In this document: positions 44,325 to 52,254 of the stretch, piece by piece | Layout: every line of letters starts with the position of its first letter | Numbering within the stretch: position 1 is the stretch's first letter | From: Runella rosea | GTDB taxonomy: Bacteria > Bacteroidota > Bacteroidia > Cytophagales > Spirosomataceae | Direction: 5' to 3' | DNA length: 64,000 nt | NCBI RefSeq assembly: GCF_003325355.1 | Contig: NZ_CP030850.1 | Coordinates: 4,953,501 to 5,017,500, forward strand | Position numbers and translations under genes: made by a program | The notes under the pieces: model-generated | The model's input: the letters and a program-made list of their open reading frames with translations, nothing else | Databases searched by the model: none | What the model was told of the DNA's origin: nothing

Positions 44325-45389
44325 TTATTTCTTTTTGCGCAGATACACATTGCCGTGGGTAGTGCGGATAGAAATTTTGGTTTGTGGGTCATTGAGGACG
44401 TATTTGGGGGCGTTGCGGTCGCTGTCCCAGAATTTATATTGTCCATCCGAGAAGGAGTAGTAGGTTGCGTTTTGGCCAGCTATAACAACATTGTCATCTC
44501 CGCCGTACGTTCTGATTCCGACCACATTGGGAGCCGAAGCACTACCACGAATGGTTGCGGCTCCGCTAGTCGTACCTTGTATTGGTTGACCAACGACTAC
44601 TGTTGGTTCGCCGTTTGACTTCCACGCGTTAGTGGCCATTTCTCGGTCCATTTGGGCTTTTTTTGCGATTTCACGCACATTCTCGGCTGTTTTCTTCTCT
44701 TCTTCTAAGGTTTTAGGATCAGGGGTGTAAGGTTTTAAATCCAAGTCGGTAAACATGTTGCCTTCGGAAGAACTGATGCTGAACAATACCTTTGCTTTCT
44801 CCGAAACCGTCACGTCGATATTATCGCCGTAACTGACAATGGAAGACGGCTTTTCGGGCATTTTTTCGTCGTAAACCACTTTAATTTTGCCCTGACTGGA
44901 ATTGGCTACAATCGGTCCGGTGACGTCAGTAAGCGTGATATCTTCGTAATTGGTGTTGACCTCAATGCTCCCTTCCATACCTGAAATAGACATCCCCAAT
45001 TCGTTGCAAGAGCAAGAGTTGCGCTTTTTTACTACCAATGATAATTCTTGCGGAATTTTAATTTTATAACTGGCTTTTCCTTTCATCACCACGTTGATTT
45101 TAAGCACATCGCCGTTGGCATTGGCCGTCAAACCAAGGTTTGTATTGTCTACGCCTCCCGCCGACAACGGGCGCAGGCCGTCGGCTTCTTTGGGTACATC
45201 GGGTACATTTTGGGCTTCAATGATGATTTCGTCACCTTTATATCCTTCAATATCAAGTTGTTTGGCGTCGATGTCCATAATTACCCGTTTATTGGCCCCG
45301 TTAAACTTGGTCTTGAAAGTTTTGGTGTCTTGGGCAAAAGTGATGTTGGCAATGGCCAACGTACACACGAAAAGCATGAATTTATGCAT
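44325..45389 (-). CDS. Exported DUF4097-like beta-helical protein
   Basis: A 354-residue exported protein: signal FMLFVCTLAIANITFAQ. The mature part has repeated short beta strands (VIMDIDAKQLDIEGYKGDEI, IEVNTNYEDITLTDVTGPIV, SSQGKIKVVYDE), the pattern of DUF4097/polymer-forming proteins. An Asp/Lys-rich linker then leads to a tail with a GGDDNVVIAG turn. It is the last gene of a minus-strand set with an ECF sigma factor and its HEAT-repeat anti-sigma, and is a probable target of that pathway (inference). Confidence 0.7.
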   Translation of the reverse strand: MHKFMLFVCTLAIANITFAQDTKTFKTKFNGANKRVIMDIDAKQLDIEGYKGDEIIIEAQNVPDVPKEADGLRPLSAGGVDNTNLGLTANANGDVLKINVVMKGKASYKIKIPQELSLVVKKRNSCSCNELGMSISGMEGSIEVNTNYEDITLTDVTGPIVANSSQGKIKVVYDEKMPEKPSSIVSYGDNIDVTVSEKAKVLFSISSSEGNMFTDLDLKPYTPDPKTLEEEKKTAENVREIAKKAQMDREMATNAWKSNGEPTVVVGQPIQGTTSGAATIRGSASAPNVVGIRTYGGDDNVVIAGQNATYYSFSDGQYKFWDSDRNAPKYVLNDPQTKISIRTTHGNVYLRKKK

Positions 45390-45451
45390 GGCTTTATGAG
45401 AAGTTATTTAGTTTTGAATTGAGTGATTTTGGGGCAATAGGTATGCGTACT

Positions 45452-46360
45452 TTAATCAGCAATCATGGCCAGTTCTCCGATACCGCTTCCGGCCAAAAGC
45501 CGCACGGACCTGTCCACTTTTTCGTCTTTTTGGAGTTGTTCAAAGATGGGCAAACTTTCTTTTACGCGCATTCGCACTAGTGTTTCAATGAGTGTTGTTT
45601 GCTCAGTAGGCTCAGATGTTTGGGTAAGTTGGTTGACCAATACTTTTTTCACTTCGTCGGTTTGTTTAAACCGCTCCAGTGTTTCGATGGTGGAGAGGCG
45701 CACGTTCAAACTTTCATCCTCTCGTAGGGTTTTGATCAAGGCTTGAATAACAGCAGGTTTAGGGTTGTTGAGCGCCGCTGCATAATTAAGCCCCTTGAGT
45801 CGTTCTGAAGCCGATTGGTCTTTCAAAAGGCTTAAAATCACCAGTTCCTGCGTCATTTTCATTTCCCGTCGTAGCGTCGCAATTTGTTGGGAAATCGTTT
45901 CTTCTTTGGGCTTTTTCTTGGGTTGGTTGGTTAAATTGACCGTCTCTGCTACGGTTTCGGGTAATGATTGTTGGCGGTCAATGGATTTCGGAACGGGTGG
46001 CCTGGCGGTGATGGTGCGGTATTCAATTTGGGTAGGGGCACTTTGTCGACCGAGCCAAAAGGTAATCGCCACACCCGCTACGGCGGCAGCATACTTCAGG
46101 TACGTGAGCCACGGCTGAGGTTTGAGCGCCACAATCGTAGTTTCAAGCATTTTTTCACCTTGCAGCGAACGATAGAACAGGGCATCCATTTCGTCATCAG
46201 TTTCTGCTTCGGCGTTTTGGAGGTCCTGCCAAACGCGCCTCAACTCTTCTACCTCTTTCCGCAAAACGGGGTCGGAAGTAAGTCGCTGCTCAAACACAAT
46301 CCGTTCTGCCTCGGAAAGATGTCCCATCAGGTAGTCCGTTATGATTTGTTCGTTTAACAT
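45452..46360 (-). CDS. Membrane anti-sigma-like protein with HEAT repeats
   Basis: A 302-residue protein. The cytoplasmic N-terminus (MLNEQIITDYLMGHLSEAER, first 90 residues) has the helical anti-sigma look. A single membrane helix is at about 105-122 (YAAAVAGVAITFWLG). After a linker, the periplasmic C-terminal part has HEAT-like helical repeats (NYAAALNNPKPAVIQALIKT, NVRLSTIETLERFKQTDEVK). It is 69 bases downstream of the sigma gene and probably holds the sigma factor inactive until an envelope signal. Confidence 0.75.
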   Translation of the reverse strand: MLNEQIITDYLMGHLSEAERIVFEQRLTSDPVLRKEVEELRRVWQDLQNAEAETDDEMDALFYRSLQGEKMLETTIVALKPQPWLTYLKYAAAVAGVAITFWLGRQSAPTQIEYRTITARPPVPKSIDRQQSLPETVAETVNLTNQPKKKPKEETISQQIATLRREMKMTQELVILSLLKDQSASERLKGLNYAAALNNPKPAVIQALIKTLREDESLNVRLSTIETLERFKQTDEVKKVLVNQLTQTSEPTEQTTLIETLVRMRVKESLPIFEQLQKDEKVDRSVRLLAGSGIGELAMIAD

Positions 46361-46429
46361 CGTCTTTTCACTTTTGGTAATCGTTATAGAAGTTTTGAGA
46401 AATGATCGATTTTATTTCTCTCCTCTTTG

Positions 46430-46948
46430 CTATTCACTGCTTACGTTAAAATATAAATCCCGTAATTTCTGCATGGCCCTGAACACCCGTACTTTCACAT
46501 TGGCGACCGACAGACCCAGCGTTTGACCGATTTCTTCGTAACTCATATTTTGAAACCGGCTCAACAACAGCACTTCGCGGTATTGGTCGGGCAACTGGGC
46601 CAGCGCGTTATGCAAATACTGATGCTGCTCTTCGGTTTCGTCATACGACTCGCCCATGTCCGGAACATCGGCAAGGTCGGAGTACGTCGGGTTTTGTTTG
46701 AGGTAATCAAAAAAAACATTTCGGGCAATCTCCAACACCCACGTACGAAACGAGGCGCCTTCACGATACGTATGCCGATACCGCAACATGCGCAGAAATA
46801 CCTGTTGGGTCAAATCCCGGGCATTTTCACGGTCGCTTTGTCGGTAAAGGAAGAAGTTCAGCAACGACTTTTTGTAGCGTTCGTACAAGATGGCCGCCTT
46901 GTCTAAATCTCCTTGGCTTACGGCATACATGGCCTGTTCGTCGGTCAT
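46430..46948 (-). CDS. ECF-type RNA polymerase sigma factor
   Basis: A 172-residue extracytoplasmic-function sigma factor. Region 2 is visible as ENARDLTQQVFLRMLRYRHT and the WVLEIARNVFFDYL block. Region 4 (recognition helix) is YREVLLLSRFQNMSYEEIGQ followed by VKVRVFRAMQKLRDL. The size is normal. It is the first gene of the unit and precedes its anti-sigma. No own promoter match was found, so it may autoregulate. Confidence 0.9.
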   Translation of the reverse strand: MTDEQAMYAVSQGDLDKAAILYERYKKSLLNFFLYRQSDRENARDLTQQVFLRMLRYRHTYREGASFRTWVLEIARNVFFDYLKQNPTYSDLADVPDMGESYDETEEQHQYLHNALAQLPDQYREVLLLSRFQNMSYEEIGQTLGLSVANVKVRVFRAMQKLRDLYFNVSSE

Positions 46949-47101
46949 GGGCTGTTTGGGTTTTCGTAAAGAGATTACTGAACGAGGGAGGAAAGGTTAC
47001 ACTGTGGGAATAGAAAAATAATAAACTGAAGGAAGTAAAATGTAAAGATGTTGGTATACAGTGGTTTATAACCGTATTTTTTTCTGAAATATAAATAAAA
47101 A

Positions 47102-47133
47102 TACCCGCTCTCGAAAATAATACGAAAGCGGGT
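47102..47133 (-). terminator. Probable terminator after the ornithine carbamoyltransferase
   Basis: An imperfect hairpin (arms TACCCGCTCTCG and CGAAAGCGGGTA with one mismatch) followed on the minus strand by an ATTTTTATTT run. It lies about 60 bases past the stop. Confidence 0.5.
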
Positions 47134-47194
47134 AATCAATGGTATGTGAGTGATTAAGCCTAAATTTTTCGCTTACTACTTTATTTTCTAACTT

Positions 47195-48145
47195 TTAACC
47201 CAATCCCTCTAAAATTCGCTTCAATACTGCTTGCGCTGACCACACACGGTTGCCAGCTTGTTCTATTACGATAGATTGTTCACTATCAAGGACTTCGTCG
47301 GTTACTTTCATGTTGCGTCTTACGGGCAAGCAGTGCATGAATTTGCCGTTATTGGTCAATTCCATTTTCTGTTTTGTAATCATCCACGACGCGTCTCTTG
47401 TAAGCACTTGACCGTAGTTTTGGTACGAAGACCAGTTTTTGGCGTAAATAAAATCAGCGCCTGCAAAGGCTTCGTCTTGATTGTAAATCACTTTGGCGTT
47501 GCCCACGTAGTCGGGAGACAATTCGTAGCCTTCTGGGTGTGTTACTACGAATTCTACATCGCGGCGGTTCATCCATTCACAAAACGAATTGGCGACGGCC
47601 TGCGGCAATGCTTTAAAATGCGGGGCCCATGTCAAAACAACTTTAGGGCGGGCTGTAGTTTTGTATTCTTCGATGGTGATGCAATCGGCCAACGATTGCA
47701 AAGGATGTCGCGTGGCCGATTCCAAGTTGACGATGGGTACTCCGGCGTATTTTTTAAACTGCGTCATGACCGTTTCGGCATAGTCTTTTTCGCGGTCCTG
47801 TAAGCCCGCAAATGCCCGTACGGCCAAAATGTCGCAGTATTTTCCCATCACTGCTGCCGCTTCTTTGACGTGCTCTGCGTTGTTGCCGTCCATTACTACG
47901 CCTTCTTCCAATTCCAATCCCCAGCTGTCTTGTCCTACATTGAGCGCCATGGTGTTCATGCCCAGATTTTGGGCCGCGCGCTGGGTGCTTAGGCGCGTCC
48001 GGAGACTTTGGTTGAAAAACAATAAACCGATGGTTTTGTGTTTACCCAAGTGTTCAAACGCAAAAGGAGATTGTTTGTGCCGAAGGCCTTCCTGCACAAG
48101 GGCATCAATGTCGGTGACATCGTGAACGGAAATGAAATGTTGCAT
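47195..48145 (-). CDS. argF': N-acetyl/N-succinyl-ornithine carbamoyltransferase
   Basis: A 316-residue transcarbamylase of the N-acylornithine type used for arginine synthesis in Bacteroidota. Motifs: the carbamoyl phosphate loop FNQSLRTRLSTQ, the HPLQSLADC block and the HCLPVRRN motif that marks acylornithine enzymes. The residue that sets acyl choice lies in the loop MDGNNAEHVKEA and is Ala 90. Known enzymes have Glu (acetyl) or Pro (succinyl) there. ATG 48145 is used because it starts at the fold; the frame extends to 48196 without support. It pairs with argD at 31745. Confidence 0.9.
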   Translation of the reverse strand: MQHFISVHDVTDIDALVQEGLRHKQSPFAFEHLGKHKTIGLLFFNQSLRTRLSTQRAAQNLGMNTMALNVGQDSWGLELEEGVVMDGNNAEHVKEAAAVMGKYCDILAVRAFAGLQDREKDYAETVMTQFKKYAGVPIVNLESATRHPLQSLADCITIEEYKTTARPKVVLTWAPHFKALPQAVANSFCEWMNRRDVEFVVTHPEGYELSPDYVGNAKVIYNQDEAFAGADFIYAKNWSSYQNYGQVLTRDASWMITKQKMELTNNGKFMHCLPVRRNMKVTDEVLDSEQSIVIEQAGNRVWSAQAVLKRILEGLG

Positions 48146-48244
48146 CGTTAAAGAATGAAGGTGGAGCGCCGAAGCGTTGGTGTTACGTTGAAACAAAATT
48201 GCAAAATTGTTTCAATACCGACCTATTTTAAAACGATACCTATA

Positions 48245-48291
48245 AAAAAAGGGGAATTGAAAGTCATATTAACTTTCAATTCCCCTTTTTT
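48245..48291 (-). terminator. Strong intrinsic terminator after the glutathione peroxidase gene
   Basis: A 20-bp perfect stem that opens AAAAAAGGGGAATTG, with a 7-base loop, just past the gpx stop on the minus strand. A-run and T-run flanks make it effective in both directions. Confidence 0.9.
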
Positions 48292-48311
48292 GTGGAAATA
48301 TGATATTGATA

Positions 48312-48893
48312 TTAAATTCCTACGGCTTTTTTGAATTCGTCGTCGGTGGGTTTGATTTTAGACGCAAAGAAGTGGGTCAGTTTGCCGTTTTCGTCTACTA
48401 CATATTTACAAAAGTTCCACGACGGGGCTTTGTCATTCCAGCCATTAAGTGATTTGGTCGACAACCAGCGGTACAACGGGTGTTGATTTTCGCCAGTTAC
48501 GTCGATTTTAGAGAACATTTGGAAGGTAACTCCGTAATTTTTTTGACAAAAAGTGGCAATTTCCGAATTAGAGCCAGACTCCTGCGACCCGAAGTTGTTG
48601 GCAGGAAAACCCAGTACCACGACTTTGTCGCCGTATTGCTCATGGAATTTTTGCCAGTCTGCGTACTGAGGAGTGTATCCGCAGGCAGAGGCTACGTTGA
48701 GCAACACGATTTTTTTACCTTTGTATTTACTCAGTGAAATGTCTTCGTTGCCCATCAGGGCTTTCATTTTGTAATCGTACACAGAAGCAGTCGGTTTAAT
48801 GTTTTCGGTGTTGGTTTTAACTTCTTTTTTATCGGCAAAAAGGCCCGTAATGAGTGATAAAAGCATAACAAAAAGTAATTTAATAGTTGCCAT
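48312..48893 (-). CDS. Exported glutathione-peroxidase-family protein (Cys type)
   Basis: A 193-residue thiol peroxidase. The N-terminal signal is KLLFVMLLSLITGLFA. The catalytic Cys is at residue 71 (NVASACGYTPQY), with Gln 104 (FPANNFGSQESG) and the Trp/Asn pair in PSWNFCKYV. Cys replaces selenocysteine as usual in bacteria. Reduction is more likely by thioredoxin-like proteins than by glutathione. It is exported, so it acts in the envelope. Confidence 0.9.
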   Translation of the reverse strand: MATIKLLFVMLLSLITGLFADKKEVKTNTENIKPTASVYDYKMKALMGNEDISLSKYKGKKIVLLNVASACGYTPQYADWQKFHEQYGDKVVVLGFPANNFGSQESGSNSEIATFCQKNYGVTFQMFSKIDVTGENQHPLYRWLSTKSLNGWNDKAPSWNFCKYVVDENGKLTHFFASKIKPTDDEFKKAVGI

Positions 48894-48983
48894 CGTTTAC
48901 ATGGTTTTGGGTGAGTAGTACAACGTTATAACCAACTGTTAGGAAAGATTGTTCAGATAATCGAAGGATATATTCCGCAGAAA

Positions 48984-49886
48984 TCAAAATGCGTCCAGTA
49001 TCTCTTGGTACGAAATCAAAAAGATAGCCGCTACTGCCAGAACCAAGCCCAATTTGTTGAGTGGCTGGAGGGTTTCTCTAAATAAAATCCACGCCAAAAA
49101 GGCCGACATCAGCATACTCAGGACATTATAAATGGGAAAAACAAAAGCCGCGCTATTGCCAAAATCACTCAAGGCCCCCAAAAGAAAATAGAAAGACAAA
49201 AAGTTGGGAATGCCCAGAATTAATCCTCCCACAATACTTCGTAGGCTTACTTTTTCGTTGGCTGTTAGTACCTTAAAAATCAAAAAAACGGTGCCTACCA
49301 AAATCGCTCCTGTGCAAGCCAGCGCGGTGAAAAGGGCCGATTGCTCAGGACGATAAAAAGTGGCGCTGACGTAGTTGATAAGCGTGTTGTTGGTGCCACT
49401 TCCCAAAAACAATAACACTGGCAGAAACAACACCCAGCCCGTTTTGGTTGAATGATTGCTACCTTCTTTTTTAATGGTGCTAAACGCCAATGCCAACAGG
49501 GCCACGAATAGGCCCATGTAATTTAGGAACGTAAAGTCTTTGTTGTTGTTTTTAAAGACAAACAGCCCAAACAAAACGGGAATGACAAGCGACATATTTC
49601 CCGCCAATGACGCAGCTGTTACTCCCACTTTGGTAGTGGTAAAACCAATAAGCACAAATACGATGACGAACATTGTGCCGAGCGCCAGCGTTAGCAAAGT
49701 AGGGGTGGAGGTCCAATTAGCACTGAAATAGTGGCTAGGGTCGGGCATCAACGCGAGTCCCATTGCTACGCAGGTATAATAATTGAAAATGACCGCGTGG
49801 AGAGGGTTGACGCGGTATTTTGTAAATGACCGCATAATCAAGTACAGAGAAACTGTAAAAACAACAGCAAGAATAAAATTGATCAT
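48984..49886 (-). CDS. EamA/DMT-family transporter
   Basis: A 300-residue membrane protein with about ten helices and the duplicated five-helix repeat of the drug/metabolite transporters (MSLVIPVLFGLFVFKNNNKD in the first half; NSAAFVFPIYNVLSMLMSAF in the second). It probably exports an amino acid or other small metabolite. Monocistronic; divergent from the M16-like gene. The substrate cannot be told from sequence. Confidence 0.85.
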   Translation of the reverse strand: MINFILAVVFTVSLYLIMRSFTKYRVNPLHAVIFNYYTCVAMGLALMPDPSHYFSANWTSTPTLLTLALGTMFVIVFVLIGFTTTKVGVTAASLAGNMSLVIPVLFGLFVFKNNNKDFTFLNYMGLFVALLALAFSTIKKEGSNHSTKTGWVLFLPVLLFLGSGTNNTLINYVSATFYRPEQSALFTALACTGAILVGTVFLIFKVLTANEKVSLRSIVGGLILGIPNFLSFYFLLGALSDFGNSAAFVFPIYNVLSMLMSAFLAWILFRETLQPLNKLGLVLAVAAIFLISYQEILDAF

Positions 49887-50011
49887 CGGAAGTAAAGTGA
49901 ATAGTTGAGGGCGCGCGAGTTGGTATTAAAGGTGCGATTTTAACGAAAACGTTCATCGAAACAAAAACAGTCCGTAATATTGCACTCTCAAAATCTGAAC
50001 ACCAAAGCAGT

Positions 50012-51283
50012 ATGCAATTAGATAGAACACTGGCACCTGATTTTCGTACCATTGAAACGGTACAGTTTCCTACTCCCCAATCGGTGGTGCTGGACAATGG
50101 CCAACCGCTTTACGTCATCAATGTCGGCGAACAACCCGTGGTTCGTTTGGAAGTGTTGTTTGAAGCAGGAACTTGGCACGAACAAGTTGAAGGAGCATCG
50201 TTTTTTACGGTAAAGATGCTTTCTGAAGGAACCAAAAATCATACTTCGGCCCAAATAAGCGGACATTTTGACCAAATTGGTGCGTTTTTGGAACTGAGCC
50301 ACACCCCCGACCGCGCCAATGTAATGGTGTACGGTTTGACCAAGCACTTAGAAACCATATTAGAAATGGTGTCGGAGATGTTGCACGAGGCCACGTTTCC
50401 CGAAAAAGAGTTTAATGATATACGCAATATCACGCTCCAAAATCTGCGGGTTAACCTTGAAAAAAGCGCGTATGTAGCAACCAATACCTTCAAAGAGCGA
50501 CTTTTTGGTTCGGCGCACCCCTATGGAAGAATGCAAAAAGAAGAGCGAATCACGGCGCTGCTGACGTCTGATTTGGAAAATTTTTATCACCAACGCATCA
50601 AAGCCCGGCCGTTTCGCGTATTCTTATCAGGGCAGGTTGGTGAGGCAGAAATTGCGCTTGTGAATCGGTTTTTAGGACAACATTCTGTTTTCGAGCCACT
50701 TCTCTCGACTATAACGTCAGAGATTGTTCCCCAAACGGAGCCGTATTGGTTGGAAAAAGAGGATTCAGTTCAATCATCGGTGCGGGTAGGACGCAGACTT
50801 TTTAAGCGTCAGCATCCTGATTTTTATCGGATGGTGATGGCCAATGAGGTGTTAGGAGGCTATTTTGGTTCGCGGTTAATGAAGAATATCCGGGAAGAAA
50901 AGGGCTTTACGTACGGAATTTCGGCGAGCGTTGTGCCAATGCGTCAGGAGGGATACTGGGTAATCGGGACCGACGTGAAGAAAGAATTTGCGCAGGCCAC
51001 GTTAGATGAAATTCAAAAAGAGATTGGCATCATGCAAAATGAGCTTGTTCCTGCCGAAGAGCTTGAAGTGGTTAAAAATTATTTGGCAGGGGAGTTTGCC
51101 GGTTCGTTAAATACCCCTTTCGAAATCGCTGACCGGGTGCGGCTTATGGTGTTGGAAGGCTTGGATGTCGATTTTTATTCCAACTATATCCAACGTTTAC
51201 GCGTCGTAACAGCAGAAGAAATCCAATCAATGGCGCAGCAATACTGGAAATGGGAAGAGTTGCAACGCGTTATTATTGGGTAG
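50012..51283 (+). CDS. M16-family peptidase-like protein lacking the zinc motif
   Basis: A 423-residue protein with the M16 two-domain fold. The block equivalent to the zinc site HxxEH reads EGASFFTVKMLSEGTKN: neither His nor the Glu is kept. The C-terminal domain is conserved (SRLMKNIREEKGFTYGISAS, the R/Y motif of M16). Such non-catalytic copies usually pair with an active M16 subunit; no such partner is adjacent. No signal peptide is seen. It is followed by an FKBP lipoprotein. Confidence 0.8.
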   Translation: MQLDRTLAPDFRTIETVQFPTPQSVVLDNGQPLYVINVGEQPVVRLEVLFEAGTWHEQVEGASFFTVKMLSEGTKNHTSAQISGHFDQIGAFLELSHTPDRANVMVYGLTKHLETILEMVSEMLHEATFPEKEFNDIRNITLQNLRVNLEKSAYVATNTFKERLFGSAHPYGRMQKEERITALLTSDLENFYHQRIKARPFRVFLSGQVGEAEIALVNRFLGQHSVFEPLLSTITSEIVPQTEPYWLEKEDSVQSSVRVGRRLFKRQHPDFYRMVMANEVLGGYFGSRLMKNIREEKGFTYGISASVVPMRQEGYWVIGTDVKKEFAQATLDEIQKEIGIMQNELVPAEELEVVKNYLAGEFAGSLNTPFEIADRVRLMVLEGLDVDFYSNYIQRLRVVTAEEIQSMAQQYWKWEELQRVIIG

Positions 51284-51340
51284 TTCTTCTCAAAAATTAA
51301 ACTGAATAACTAATAAATCGTGCAAAAGCACTTCAAACGA

Positions 51341-52192
51341 ATGAAGCAATTAGTAGTGGCGGTTTTGGCCGCATTGACTATGGTGTCTTGCCAGAAAATT
51401 CTGGAAAATGAGGCTGAAAAGAATTATGAATTGAACGAAAAAGAGATTCAAAGCTATATCAGCGCCAATAATCTTACGATGGAAAAAAGTGCTACGGGGC
51501 TTTATTATAAGTTTACGGCTACTAATCCTACGGGACTGAAACCCAACGTCGGCGATCAAGTCTCGATTCATTATACCTTGTTTAAGTTGAATGGGGTTGG
51601 TGCCAAAATTGACAGTACCGAACGCCTCAAAGACAAGCCTTTTACGTACGTTTATGGCGTGAATTCGCTCATTCCAGGTATGGATGAAGCCCTCTCCATC
51701 ATGCGCACAGGAGACCGGGCTTTGTTACTCATGAATCACTTTTTGGCTTTTGGAGCACAGTCAGACGATATTCTACCTGCTTATTCAGCGCTAGGTGCTG
51801 ATGTAGAACTGGTGAAAGTACGTAATGAAAATCAGCAGATTGACGACTATATAAAGGAGAAAAAACTGACCGTGACAGAAGTAACTTCTACGGGGTTACG
51901 TTTTATTCAGGCCACCACCACCACCGACGCCAAAGTAGCTCCAGGCGATGTAGTTCGGGTGAAATATACAGGTAAGTTATTGAGTGATAAGCAATTTGAT
52001 TCGGGCGAAATTCAGGTACGCCTTGGTAGTGGCGGCGTGATAAAAGGTTTTGAGGAAGGAATCAGTAAGTTGCGCTATAACGAAAAAGCGACTTTAATTT
52101 TCCCTTCTTCACTCGGCTATGGCGTGCAGGGTTCGGGCAATGTTATCATGCCTTACTCACCGTTATTGTTTGAAATAGAAGTGTTGAAGTAA
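51341..52192 (+). CDS. FKBP-type peptidyl-prolyl isomerase lipoprotein, third copy
   Basis: A 283-residue lipoprotein with lipobox MVSC (Cys 17). It shares the layout of the genes at 18120 and 19120: an N-terminal helical segment (NEKEIQSYISANNL), a degenerate FKBP domain (VSIHYTLFKLNGVGAKID) and a C-terminal FKBP domain (VVRVKYTGKLLSDKQFDSG, VIKGFEEGISKLRYNEKATL). A GTG at 51320 is in frame, but ATG 51341 begins the signal peptide and is chosen. It is closest in character to the 19120 gene, so duplication within the genome is likely. Confidence 0.85.
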   Translation: MKQLVVAVLAALTMVSCQKILENEAEKNYELNEKEIQSYISANNLTMEKSATGLYYKFTATNPTGLKPNVGDQVSIHYTLFKLNGVGAKIDSTERLKDKPFTYVYGVNSLIPGMDEALSIMRTGDRALLLMNHFLAFGAQSDDILPAYSALGADVELVKVRNENQQIDDYIKEKKLTVTEVTSTGLRFIQATTTTDAKVAPGDVVRVKYTGKLLSDKQFDSGEIQVRLGSGGVIKGFEEGISKLRYNEKATLIFPSSLGYGVQGSGNVIMPYSPLLFEIEVLK

Positions 52193-52220
52193 GACCGCAA
52201 CCTGATCTTTAATAGTATGT

Positions 52221-52254
52221 GTAGAGCCGCAATTCATTGCGGCTCTACTTTTTT
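52221..52254. terminator. GTAGAG palindrome acting as terminator
   Basis: A perfect 13-bp inverted repeat (GTAGAGCCGCAAT with its complement) and a 2-base centre, followed by six T residues. It lies between the FKBP gene and convergent lhgO. The same family as the palindrome at 23694 (see findings). Confidence 0.85.
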
